DNA of 64,000 bases. It comes from Daucus carota subsp. sativus. Its lineage: Eukaryota > Streptophyta > Magnoliopsida > Apiales > Apiaceae. Position numbers and translations under genes: made by a program. Shown piece by piece: positions 11,113-22,900 of the stretch (the stretch's first letter is position 1; every line of letters begins with the position of its first letter). The notes beneath the pieces were generated by a model. That model worked only from the letters and a program-made list of their open reading frames with translations, was not told where the DNA came from and did not search any database. Where the stretch lies: assembly GCF_001625215.2 (NCBI RefSeq), contig NC_030383.2, positions 41,598,380-41,662,379 of the forward strand. The letters are read 5' to 3'.

Positions 11113-11354
11113 ATAAGTATTTTGTCGAACGAAGCTGTTAAAATTATTGTGTTTGAAGATTTGGGAAGAGCTGTCTGGAGAACTCAGGTGGGTCCCAGAC
11201 GACGAAGCTATTGTTAGTGGGACCCAGGACACAATAGCGTCAGTAGAAGGATCATCGACCATATCGTATGTTTTGGCAAGAAACGGGGCGGACCCTGCGT
11301 GTTCAGCAATGGAGATGGCACCGATACCGATTCGGCCGCGTCACTGGCGCCCAT
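11113..11354 (-). pseudogene. HSFA1 relic, exon 1 (start of DNA-binding domain)
   Basis: The ATG at 11354-11352 opens about 24 in-frame codons (MGASDAAESVSVPS...). One base is then missing before the 'KTYDMVDD' segment. A second single-base loss follows 'SWVPL', throwing 'NSFVVWDPPEFSRQLFP' into another frame. A two-base loss next restores the frame at 'FKHNNF'. A whole Leu codon is missing between 'VRQ' and 'NTY'. A plausible GT donor (tat|gtatgc) lies at 11112-11111. Confidence 0.85.
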
Positions 11355-13903
11355 ATCGCCGGAATTGAAGGGCGGGTATGATTGGTCAAGTCTGGGAATT
11401 TAGGAGTGTCGGTCGGCGAGTCCGGATTGTGTTTTCGCTAAATATCATCACTTCAGTTATGGCTCACCCTTTTCTTTTCCTTTGTGACACAACAAAATAA
11501 TAACAAATAATAAAATTTTCTTTTTTTTCAAAAAAAACATATAATAAAATTTAAAAAATAACAAATACAAATACTTCTTATTCGACATTTCTCCGGATAG
11601 CAGTTTTTAGCAGAAAGTTGTTTTTAGAGAGGGTTCATTATCAACTAGGTCACTTTTTACACTACAAATCAAGTGGATCACTCGGAAATTTTTAGTCTCT
11701 TTTGAATCATTAAAGCCATAAAAAAAATCAAATAGATACCTCTATTATCTTTTCGAGAAGTAATTTTATTTTTCATTGAGTTCCACATATTTTTCTTGGT
11801 TGTTAGTATAATCAAATGAAAGGTTATGAATTCTAGTATTTTGATAATATTTCATAGTTTAAGAATTTATTTACTATTTTTTTTAATGTTTACCTATTAT
11901 CATAGATACTAGAATTCATACCTTTTCATTTGATTATATTAACAGCCAAAAAAAATATGTGGAACTCAGTGAAAAATAAAGTTTACTTCTCGAAATGATA
12001 ATATAGGTATCTATTTATTCTTTTATGATAATGATTCAAATAAAACTAAAAATTTCCGAGTGACCCATTTGATATTTTCTAGTGTAAAACGTGACCTAGT
12101 TGATGATTAACCATTTTTAGAAGAAAAAAAAAACGGTTCTTCCCATACTTTTCAAAAAAAAACTGCTTTTTGCAGAAAACTGCCACAGATTTCACTATTA
12201 AACCTCCCCAAAGACGTTATATCTTTATATTAGAACTCAATATGAGCAAATATCAAAAAAAATCCTAAACAATTATATAATTTCTACAATTAACACTTTT
12301 TTTACCAACACATAATCTATCGGCACAACAATTTTTAACAACACTCTCAAACAATACCTAAGTCAAAATAACCACCACGGGCGGAGGACATTGAAGTTGT
12401 AATCAAATTTTAGAAAAGAAAATTTGCTAACACAAAGAAATTGCTATAATAGTCGGTTGTCATAATTTTTTCGTGTTTCCTCTTATTGTTTGTCGGAAGC
12501 TCTCTCGTTTAATCTTTAAAGTTGAATACATTACTCCCTTTATTCTCAAAGAGACAGGAAAAAAAATGATGCAACACTCTAGTCTTATATATTATGGACA
12601 TTTTAATTTAGTTTATAAGTATAAATACTATTACTAATTGCACAAACAAATAACATATGATCTTTTGAGGTCCCTTTTTGGGCTTGTAGATCACCCAAAT
12701 TGTTGTAGTTGGGCAAGTGTATTTCGACTTATCTTCAGATTCGGAGTTCGGAATTTGACCCGATTTTCAAGAAAACTCAATATTTGACCCGGGTTCTCAC
12801 AATGACGTCTTAAATTTTTGACAAACGAAGAACTAGAATATGGGGCTCCGATGATAGTGTAGTGTATTTAAAGATTATCTAATCGAACAGTCCGCAAAAC
12901 CGTCAACTTATGATACAACATGACAAACACAAACACAAAAATACAATTTTGATTTTATGTTAACTTTGTGATTTTCTCTTCGTACACGACACGACTACAC
13001 GGAGGGGAGGGACAGAGGTAGTTCTAATGTTTACAGAGGGAGAGGAAGGGAGAAAGTCCTAACGTTTATGTAACAATACCTTGATCTATGAAAATGCATT
13101 CCTTTCGTTTAGCAAAATAATAATAATATTTTCTATTTTTTCAGAAAAAATATAAAAGATCTTTCCATGTAATATAACTTATAATTGCACGAATATATAT
13201 TATTTAACACACATCTTTCAGATAATAATATTTATGTAATGGCTTTTAAATACACATTTTTAAGTGTATTTTTTTGTAAGGACATCTTTAAGTATATTGA
13301 TCACATAATTAAATTAATTATTATTTGAGTTTTCTTTGCATAAATTAAGATATAAATTTGATAGTTTTATTTAGAAAAAAAAGTTATATTTTCGTTTATC
13401 ATACAACTAGTTATAAAAATTTGGAAGAGATGACGGAATATAAATATGTATATTCACGTTTATAACACATGATTTTATTAATAATTAATTATTGGATATA
13501 TGTTTTATTATATTATATATAATCTATTATATATATCGACTTATATTTTTCTTGTTTCCTTTTTCAGGATTCTTAGAAGAAGACCGGTTTTCTTTTCGGA
13601 CATTAAGGTTTTATTGTCTAAATTTCCCTGGTCATCTTCCGACGGTTAGATAATAAACTTTCTTGAATGAAAGAATTATCACGGGGAATTGCCAATTTTT
13701 TTTGTGAGATTTATTCTCATTATCAAAAAAAAAAAAAAGAAGAAAGAAAACGCAAAGGAAATTATTAAATTAAACATTTACTTGATAATTATTATTTCGA
13801 ATAATTTACAAAAAGCAATATACTCCAGAATTTGGCAATTTCACAAAATTTCACTTGACAGGAGGGAAGACTTCGGCGGGAAAGCAGAGAGAGAGAGAGA
13901 GAG
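11355..13903. other. divergent spacer between HSFA1 relic and RAD1
   Basis: Contains the MITE at 11630-12113 and long AT-rich stretches. The last 20 bases before the RAD1 ATG are a (GA)n run (about 13884-13903), a common 5'-leader or promoter feature in plants. No conserved ORF seen. A GACACGAC-type word near 12985 recalls sequence in the element at 5247-5964. Confidence 0.5.
11630..12113. mobile_element. MITE with about 200-bp inverted arms, 9-bp TSD-like flanks
   Basis: The left end 'GGTTCATTATCAACTAGGTC' and the reverse complement of the right end 'GGTTAATCATCAACTAGGTC' match. The inversion extends inward through 'atatttttcttggttgttag' and its inverse. Flanks 'tttttagag' (11621-11629) and 'tttttagaa' (12114-12122) agree at 8 of 9 bases, which suits a Mutator-like origin. 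Noncoding. Confidence 0.8.
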
Positions 13904-16407
13904 ATGATGTCATCGGAAGTAGATGCAGAATCGGCTGACCTAGAGTGCGAGCTTGATAACGTACAGGGCATGGTCGATGCCCTTTCTTCTGTCCGTTGGA
14001 AACGCCATCAGGTACGCTATTCCATTCTTTAATTTCTATTTACTCCAGATTCGAACTCTCGACCTCTCGTCTACTTATCTCTACTCATTTATATAGGATG
14101 CAGTTATTGAATTATCTGAACATGGCATTGTTCTGGTAGTGGAAGAATCTTCATGTGTTCAAGCCAAAGTGTATCTTCAAAAAGAGGTTCTTTTCCTTGA
14201 CATACACTACATGATTGTTAATTATACAATGACAACTGTTCGAGAACAGTCGAATGTTAGTAGCATATTATTGGCGGAAAAATAGTGTAAAAAACGTAGA
14301 ATGAGTCATTTTCTTATGCATTCCCATAAAAAATGTACTAGAAAAAAAAAATCGATGTTGCAACAATTGTATGTGAGGACTGGACCCTTGTATAAATACA
14401 ATGTTTAATTTCTATCCTGTTTCTTTCTTCTGGTAGCTTTTTGTTAGATATGAGTATAGTGCTCAAGCTCGTGTGCGGTTCGGTGTTAGCTTGGGACTCT
14501 TTGTGGATTCTCTCAACACTTTCTCGCGTCCTGCTCATTCCTCCACTATTGAGATTCGATATCCTGGCCCTGATATGCAGCTTCTTCTCAGGTTTGTGTT
14601 TTTCTTCCTTATTTCGAGTCTGTGAATTTGGTGAATTGGTACAATGTGATTACTGAATAGGTATATGGTGCGTGACCTTAAAACCAATTATGTATGTTGT
14701 AGCTGATTTAGTTGGGTGCTTGTATTTAATGCTAATGAATTCGGGGCCTTCTTTGAATGTTTTTATATAGTTCTGACACAAGTGCCACTAATTTATATCC
14801 AGATTAATTTGCTGTTTAGTTTATCCGGTATCAAAGTTAATTATTTGAGATATATAAAAGCTCATTGCTACTTAGTAATTTTTTTTTTAATAAAAATAAA
14901 GCTTTGGCCACACACATTCAAGAACTATTTCTTTTGGCATCTGCAAAAGTGAAATTTTGCTTTCTCGATTACTAATGCAACTACCGTTAGTAATTTTTGG
15001 CATTGAAATCATATTCTATAATTATCTTGAGCGTTTCTTTTCGCTTCATTTGGTTAGGTCTGTTGATTCATTAGATGCTTGTATCTATGCGGAGATCAGG
15101 ACAAGAATCCCTGAAACGATTTCATGGGACTACAACTTTGAGCCTGCAGGAAGCACTCCTCTGAGTTTCACTGTTAAGGTGTGTCTTTCTTCTTTAATCA
15201 CTACCTAATATAAATTAGATTTCCCTGAGATATATACAAGAAAGATCATCAGCTTTGGACATTGTTTAGTGTTGTAGGTTGAAATCATTAGAAGTGGTTC
15301 ATTTAATTGAGACTTATTATAAACAATGATGTTGTTCATTAGCTTTTAGTGGCTACTCTACTCTGCCTCGGTATTTGTTATATTCACATAATCAATATGT
15401 TTTACTTCTTTTCTTGACAAAATCATGCATGCCATTGTGAAAATCCTGCTTTACATCTTTGCTTAATCACACACTGAAATTTATCATTTTATTGGAATGT
15501 TAAGCAGATATTGTAAGTCGAGGCTTAATTAGTTACTCGGTTATTTTACCAGAGTTTGTCTCTATAGTCAGTTGGTGTTCTATAATTGTATGGGCTGTCA
15601 AGGTAGGTTTGGCCTTTTAAAAGAACCCTGTATGATGATAGAATCCCCTTTTGGTGTTTGTTCAGATAGTTAATTACTCACTAATGACATTCTCATATTA
15701 TAGGAACTTAGCTTTTCTGTTGTGATCAGTTAAGAATCACTAGAATTTGGCGTTAACATATGTTTATTGAAAGGTGCAAATATTTTTTTGAAGTTAATGT
15801 CACTTAATTTGCAGTCAGCAGCTTTAAAGGAAGCTATTGATGATCTGGAATGGCCAGGCTCAAGCATCCAAGTGAGCCTCCAACCAGCTCCGCCAGTTGT
15901 TACATTCAGGGGTGAAGGCCATGGAGACTTGCAGGTTGAAAGAAGGAAAAGAAATCTATGCAGCTGGGTATTTTTTTACCTATTTAGCACTTTTAACGCA
16001 TTGTTTTCTTGCAGATTGATTTCATGTATTATGCAAATACTGATCTGTTGACTGCATTCCATTGTGATCGCGAGGAGTCTCACCGGTAACAGTTTTGAGT
16101 CACTTCACTAGAAGCACTAGTTCCGAAGTCATGTCTCTAAGTGTTTCCATGGTGTGGTAGGTACAAGTACAAGTTCCTTCGTGCAACAACTTCCAACATT
16201 CCAAGCAGTGTTATCAAAGAAAATCGAGGAAGCAAGTTGACCATTGGACGGGGTGGAATGTTAAAGGTTCAGCACCTGGTTTCAGTTGCAAAACAATCCA
16301 ACTCACATTCCCACGCTGACTCGGCTGGCTATCTGCAACCAAGCCGTATTGCTTATATTGAGTTCTTTGTCAAACCAGAGGTTGATGATGATAATGCTAA
16401 TGATTAA
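13904..16407 (+). CDS. RAD1: RAD1, 9-1-1 checkpoint clamp subunit
   Basis: RAD1 joins RAD9 and HUS1 in the 9-1-1 ring, a PCNA-like clamp loaded at damaged DNA in the nucleus to activate checkpoint kinases. Exons: 13904-14011, 14097-14186, 14437-14591, 15058-15178, 15815-15934, 16015-16085, 16161-16407. They sum to 912 nt (303 aa), near the family size, with GT-AG introns and frame kept throughout. Rad1-like segments include 'IVLVVEESSCVQAKVYL', 'FGVSLGLFVDSLNTFS', 'IEIRYPGPDMQLLL' and, near the end, 'RIAYIEFFVKPEV'; the C-terminus is acidic. The ATG at 13904 is directly followed by a second in-frame ATG, so either could start. It is convergent with the RNF14-like gene, 512 bp between stops. 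No lesion seen; family call by recalled similarity. Confidence 0.92.
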
Positions 16408-16919
16408 AATAAATTCTGAAGACGATTTGATGCTTGTTGATCTTACAAATAGACAGAACCAATAGATTTTCATATCCATATAAGGAAACATGAAGCTAGA
16501 ATATATTTCCTGATTAGTGTTAAGAACATTTCATTTCAGACAATTAGTATACATTTGTTATTATAATTTAAGGTAAAAGTGAGACAATGTTCTCAGAAAC
16601 CCTCTATTATATAAGATTTTGGTATTGAATTAAACACTGTCTTGTTCTAGTCTACAATATGTTACCATAGATTGTAAGGTCCTGATTGATACTAATGAGA
16701 ACAAAAAAGAACACCAGTCCTTAACTAAATGATAAGGAACTGATGGATAAATCAAAAATTGTTTACAATGATGTAAACCATAACTTAGAAACAAAGCTTT
16801 GATTCGGAGCAGACTAGTTTAACCACATCTCATTTGCAGTTATATAAGGCACATGTTGTCAATCAGAACTCCCACACTATGGCCTCTTTGTCTTTCTATA
16901 TATCGTTTGGCTGCGAAGA
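16408..16919. terminator. convergent 3' region of RAD1 and RNF14-like
   Basis: 512 bp between the two stop codons, AT-rich, expected to contain both 3' UTRs and polyadenylation regions. No separate gene seen. Confidence 0.5.
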
Positions 16920-19900
16920 CTATCCTTCAGTGTGTTGCTTGCATCCCTTTGGCCCATAATGATTTGATCCCCGCTTGACAATCTTCTTGCAAAGATAACA
17001 GTAATGGTTTCTGCATGCCCAGCAGAAGATATGATTATTGTTTCCCACCTGCAAATTTCATAAGAGGGAAATGTGAAAAATCAGCAATTAGAAAGTCTCT
17101 TAAGATGGCGAGTAAACAAGGACTAGTGCATCTGCATCAACTAAAACCGAAACAGGTAAGAAGTAATTCAACATAATTCAGTTAAAGATTCAACTAAACA
17201 TATTTTCACTTTACCAATTTGCCAAAGTTGTGTCCAAGTTTGCACGACTGAAACGAAAGTAGTGGTGCAGGGGTGCTATCTACTAAACTATTCAAGTTGC
17301 TATCAAGAAGTTCTGTTTGGTGCAATGGACAAGTCTCTACTCGCCCTTTGCCATCCTTAGAAATTACCTTTTCATAAAGCAAAAAGAAAAAGGCTGTGTA
17401 GGGTGTGTGTACATGGTACCACACCCTACTGATTTAAGAGCCTTGTGCGCTGGGTACGACAGCTGATTATAATTCATTGTAATTTCCATTCTCCATTCCA
17501 CAATTTCTTTTACACACATGGTTTATATGGAATTCTTGACTTGATACATCCCTTTACTCGTTCCATTCACAGAATTAAGCTATAAAGATCATGCAATTTA
17601 CACATAAATGTTCATGCATATCATCACTCTCACTCCTTTCAAATCTTTCATCCTTTCACCAATGTTCCATCACATTTTCCTTCTATTCTCACCAACGTTT
17701 TATTACACCCAAACAGACAATCTATTCAGTCCTATATGGGATGTCTCTATATCTTTCCGACTACATAACCTCATAAATCTATATCATCTTCCTATAATTT
17801 GTCATCCACTCTCTTTATATTTGTCATTACCTTTTACCTTCAATTCCATTTACAGCCTTTAATCCTAACAAGTGACAATCCAGTGTACTACCAAACTAGC
17901 TTATGTATAGTATTGTCTTGATTTTAAACATTTATTGGTGGCTTCCATGCACCATATGCACAATAGTACAGGAAGACCCCAAGACGATTCAGATGTAATT
18001 TCTGCATGAAGCACCTATAAAACCACTGAAATCAGGAGGAACAGATTATGGCAACACTCTTTGTGCTCATCACCACGCCACACTTACAGATAGACAAATT
18101 GAATTAGTTCTATGTTTTGCTTAAATACACAACAAGAGTCAGTTTATCTTCACGTATTTATTACATAGCGCAGAGATACTAGTGGTTCCTCAGCATGTGC
18201 AAATTTGTATATTGATGGTTTAATTTTATCATGAATTTCTACTATGACCATAGTGATTTATAAATTGAATAACAATATTGCAGACAGTCGTCAATTTAGA
18301 CTGTGGAATGAGTTGCTTATAAAAACATCATGCTATACTCTTCAATTAATCCATCAGTTATGGCAGCAGAGAAATTATGATTCGAAGTTTCTTTGAAGCT
18401 TTATCAAACCAAGACCGAACCAAATACTAGTAAGATTATACATACTTACCTTTGCATTCACTTGACCGCAAAGAGGACATGGATGACCCTGAGCACCAAA
18501 AAGGCCAGCTAAAATCTGACCTTCTGCCATTCGTGCATTTGCCCGTTCCCAGGTCTGAATCATTTCCTGCGGGAAAAGTTCGCATTCCCCCCTTCAAAAG
18601 TAACAAAATGCTTAGTTTTTCAGACAGTCTGAGTATTACTTAAAAGAAAAATGGACTGAATGGTCTCAAACTAGCCAGAGAAAGTAAAATACTTAAAGTG
18701 GTCGTATCCGTCGATCTTCTGGTTGCAGCGGTAGCAGAAATAATTCCCACAGTTATTGCACACCATCTTGTTGCAACCTTCGGTTCGTGAGATTGCCATC
18801 TTACAAGATGGACATTGCTTGGCATCACGGAGAATTTCTTTGACACTAAGAATCTCATTTATCATTTCTTTCTCACGACGCTTTCGTTCACCCCCCAGCT
18901 GAGTTGAATTTTGTCTCTCCTAAAGAAATAGAGAAGTAAAAATAATTAAGGAACTATATGTAACTTAACACTATTTTTCTCATGAAAAAAACATCTGAAA
19001 AGGAATTGTACGAGCTAGTGGGCTGCGATGTACATAATCTTAATGAAGATATCAAGACCGTTTTTACTTCACATGGTTGTAAAAGGCACATGATTGTATA
19101 CACTCTCTTACAATTTATCAGATTCAGCTGATAAACACCGAGACAAAAATTTAGTAATTCTGTGCTGTTTAGCTACAAATTATCAAGAACTTTTGGAACT
19201 CATGCGAGAAAGGATAAAGTTCAAGGTCCACAAACTAAATACAACTGTAGGAAGATAGTACCTTAAAAAGCCAAGATAATGATATAATTTTTACTATACT
19301 GGCTTGTTCGGAACATGGACTTCATTTGAAATTTTGGAGTTGGTACATATCATGTTAAGAAATATATTAATATATTTGATTTATAATTGATTCAAATATA
19401 AGTATACATTTGAGAATTCAAAATGACAACTTAATTCATTTATTGTTGTCCATATTTTATTATTTTTGGTTAAAACAATTATTACTTAGCAGAAAACAAA
19501 ACACCAAACAAATATCCATATCTTGCTCAAGTGAAAATAACAATCCATCGTCGAGAGAGGCACCAGATATACCATAGTATTATACTTTAAGTTTCAAAAA
19601 GAAAAACTCAAACCATAAATTCTACCTGCAAAACGAGGAGCTTCATTTCAGGGGACATGCAAGAAGTTCCAACGTGGCGCTTTTCACTGCAAAGAGAACA
19701 AAAACTATAAAAGCACTTTGAGCATTGTGCATCATTATCTTCATCGGCAAAGCAGGTTGTTTCGCATCTGGGGCAATACACCACATCAGACATTGATGCA
19801 AGTGTTTTCTGCATGATGAGTGTCTCCCAACGTTGAAATTCTTTATCACCAAGCAATCGTTTCAATAAACCAGATGGAAGCACGCCCTCACATTTTTCTT

Positions 19901-22900
19901 CAGGGCACAAAACCTTGGTCTTTGTACCTTCCTTTGCAGTAATGCTAACATATGTTTCCATACATCTCCAGCAGAAGAAATGATGGCATGACAATCTGAT
20001 AAAATCTACACCTGTTTAACATTAAAGTACTAAATTACTTTATAATTATATATAATACATACATACATATGTATAGATATATAGGTTTGCACTCCAGAAA
20101 AGACACCTTTAAAAAAGAACAACAAAGAACCCTATCATACTACTACATTTTTCATAGAAAATGATTTGTTAAGATATATCGGTGTTTCTGTCTAGCTTTA
20201 TTTCTTGTAAAAGTAGTAAGCTCCTAAAGTAAATACGCATCTATAAGTAGTAAGACAAGAAACATCTTCAGCAATTAGCTTACAGTCAAAGTACTACAAG
20301 TTTCAGAATATACTAGATTAATGTAAGTACATATTTTAGATGGACTATAATCAATTAGATTGAGAATTTATATTAGAGCAAACATTACTCTGGTTAGTTG
20401 GTCTGACTTCACTCCATTCTGTAACATCAAGTTAGGAACATACTGATTGTTTGGATACCAAGAGAGCAACATTGCTTCAAAAAAATGAAATCCACTAAAT
20501 ATTCAAAGCTATGTTACTCGGACTCTTCATTTTACCTTCGAGTACCCCTGTCGGCCACTTAATACTCGGACTTGGACACTTATTTTAGGACCAAAACATG
20601 CATACTTTTCAAAATGTTGCCAAGTCCGATACTTGGACATGTATTCATGTTGGACACTTGTAGCTGAGTCCGAATAACATAGATTCAAAGGATAGAGTTA
20701 TGGACAATATTTACAGCATTAATGATGTAAATTAGGATCACATTGAATAGGTTGAATACCAACGTCAAGATTGAGATCAGTAGTTCGAAATTTTGAACAT
20801 GTCAGCAAATATTTAAAAAAAGTGATGTTTAGAATAATTGACAGAGAACAACTCTGTTCACTTTCACTTTAGAAATGAATACGTTTGGCGTTTTAGGATG
20901 TCAAAAATATGATGATATAGTTTTGTCATCAGCATAACATTTTCAAAGTAGGTCAATTTTGGCATGCATTTCTTTCTCTCTCGTACCAGCCATTAGTTTA
21001 ATAACCCCTTTTTTTAGCAGTGAAATTCGGTATTTCTTTACATCAATGGATAAGATCTGATGTATCCAACAAGGATCGTCATATATGAAGTGGTATACAC
21101 ATCCGCGGAGCACTTTGTGTGCTGAAGGCTTAAATTGTAAATTTGTAAACAAAGAGAGAAACTTCAAAACAAGATACTATTATAACTGTGTGTGGCAGCT
21201 TTGATGTTCATTGCCACAAGTGAAAGGCTTCTACATCATTGTTAAATTTGCATGTAGTGGTATTATTGATGAATATATATGTGTGTGAGGCTACGCAGGA
21301 TTACTGCATATTCATGGAAAAGAATATGTAAGGGACGATGACAGAGATACAGCGACACCAGATTTTACTATTAAGAAGAGATAAAAAAATATAGATCTAA
21401 ATCCAAAACTGGGTTCGGGTTAAATCCAATCAAGTCGGACTGGATCGGGGACCCATTGATTCGATAAAAATTGTCCATTCCTACAGGAAAATTCATGCTG
21501 AGAGCGAAACAGCATAGCTTTAAAAGTACCCCGAAAATTATTTTGGATTTAGTTATTCCTCAAAATTTGAACAAAAAAAAAATATCAGAACAGTTGGCCA
21601 TGTCCAGAAAATATACATATAAAGGTATCACAAAATGATTTCGAGAAAAAATACCTGGATATTCACTGTAACATATGTGACATTCATGGAAGTTCTTGAC
21701 AAAATTCACATGGCACTGCTCATCATTGTAACTCTTTAATGAAGGTATATCAACATCTGGTGAGACACTTGCTGAAATTGCTCGCTTGTCTCCAATGTGT
21801 ATTATGTCATAAGGACCAAGTATTACCTCTTCATCAAAACCAAGATAAGGAAGAGAAGAGCTTTGTAACCATTCTACCCATTGGTATATAATCTCTTGTC
21901 CTGGTTGCTCATTCCAAATTGAATCCAGCATGCAGCAAAGACTAGAAATTTTAGAAGAATCCAGCCACTGAACTGACATTGTATAATATGGAGGGAGATG
22001 ACTTGGATATGATCTAGGAAATAAACATGTCAACACAATTGGTGGAAGATACTGAACTTTAAAAGAGTATGAAAATTCAGGTGTATCATCAGATGTGATC
22101 TGAACATGACTAGAAGAATTTAACTGGGTGGAGATGGTAATATCCTTTAGGGACTCAATATGAACATATATCTGCAATAAAAGCATCCAAAAGAGTATTA
22201 GACATATACAGGACCTATTAATCTTAACTGAAATATAGGAATCTGTGTTCTGTACAAGACCTGAAAACACCGTAACCCGCGCTGCTGGTCAGAAATGACT
22301 AAATTCTCACCGTAAATCGATTCCATAGCAATTAACTGCAGAAGTACAAAACCAAATACAAGATAAGCAGGGGTCACCAACTAAATGTCCATAAAGCCTT
22401 TTCAGAACTTTTTATGACAATTAGAAGGGAAAAAACAATTTTATGAGGCCAACTTAAAAGGGAAATTTAACAGGATAGCCAGATAGAAGGCTGTATATTT
22501 AAAGTTCAGTTTAAACGTAAAAGGTCATAGTTGTGATGGTGAATACTTCTAAATCACAATCAGCCAATTCCATACTGCTAAACTTCCAAATAAAGATAAG
22601 TTGTTATTTCTAGTATCATATCCTACAAGTTAATTGCATGAAACTTTGGTAATATAATAATCTGGGTGACACATAGCCGAAAGATATACATACATCAGAA
22701 GAGCAACTTCAAGGAGGAAGACAAGGAGTTACTCTCAATCAAATTAATGGTTAGCCATTACCATTCAGCAAATAGGATAATAAGTACTAAATTCTAAGTT
22801 CTTCAACATTGTAACCTTCTTCTATTGAGGTTCTCTATACTCAACTCTGATACACAAGACTTCACTAAATTGCTCCAGTTAAAATAGGGTTTTCTATCAA

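Larger units (their letters stand above)
1619..11354 (-). pseudogene. HSFA1: HsfA1-type heat shock transcription factor pseudogene, two exons
   Basis: Heat shock factors bind heat shock elements as trimers; A1 members are the master activators. Exon 1 (about 11113-11354) encodes an N-terminus followed by 'YDMVDDPSTDAIVSW' and 'FKHNNFNSFVRQ', the start of the DNA-binding domain. Exon 2 (1619-2830) starts after an AG acceptor with 'GFRK' and continues through '[16 protein letters not shown]', the HR-A/B oligomerisation region (about 2413-2640), a 'KKKRR' nuclear localisation signal, 'GQIVKYQPFMN', an AHA-like activator motif near 1800-1840 and a C-terminal export-like end closing at 1619-1621. 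The intron sits at the conserved Hsf position but is 8.3 kb long. At least five single-base or small indels break the frame (near 11282, 11215, 11172, 2816 and 2458), and the Leu of VRQLNTY is missing. It cannot encode a normal factor. Family assignment is firm; A1 subclass is likely. Confidence 0.9.

Noticed and set aside
11147..11368. 73-codon plus-strand ORF
   Set aside because: It is the antisense shadow of HSFA1 relic exon 1, where the minus strand reads as a heat shock factor DNA-binding domain.
19298..19515. MITE related to 53469-53659
   Set aside because: Only the left TIR ('ggcttgttcggaacatgga') is convincing; no matching right end was found.
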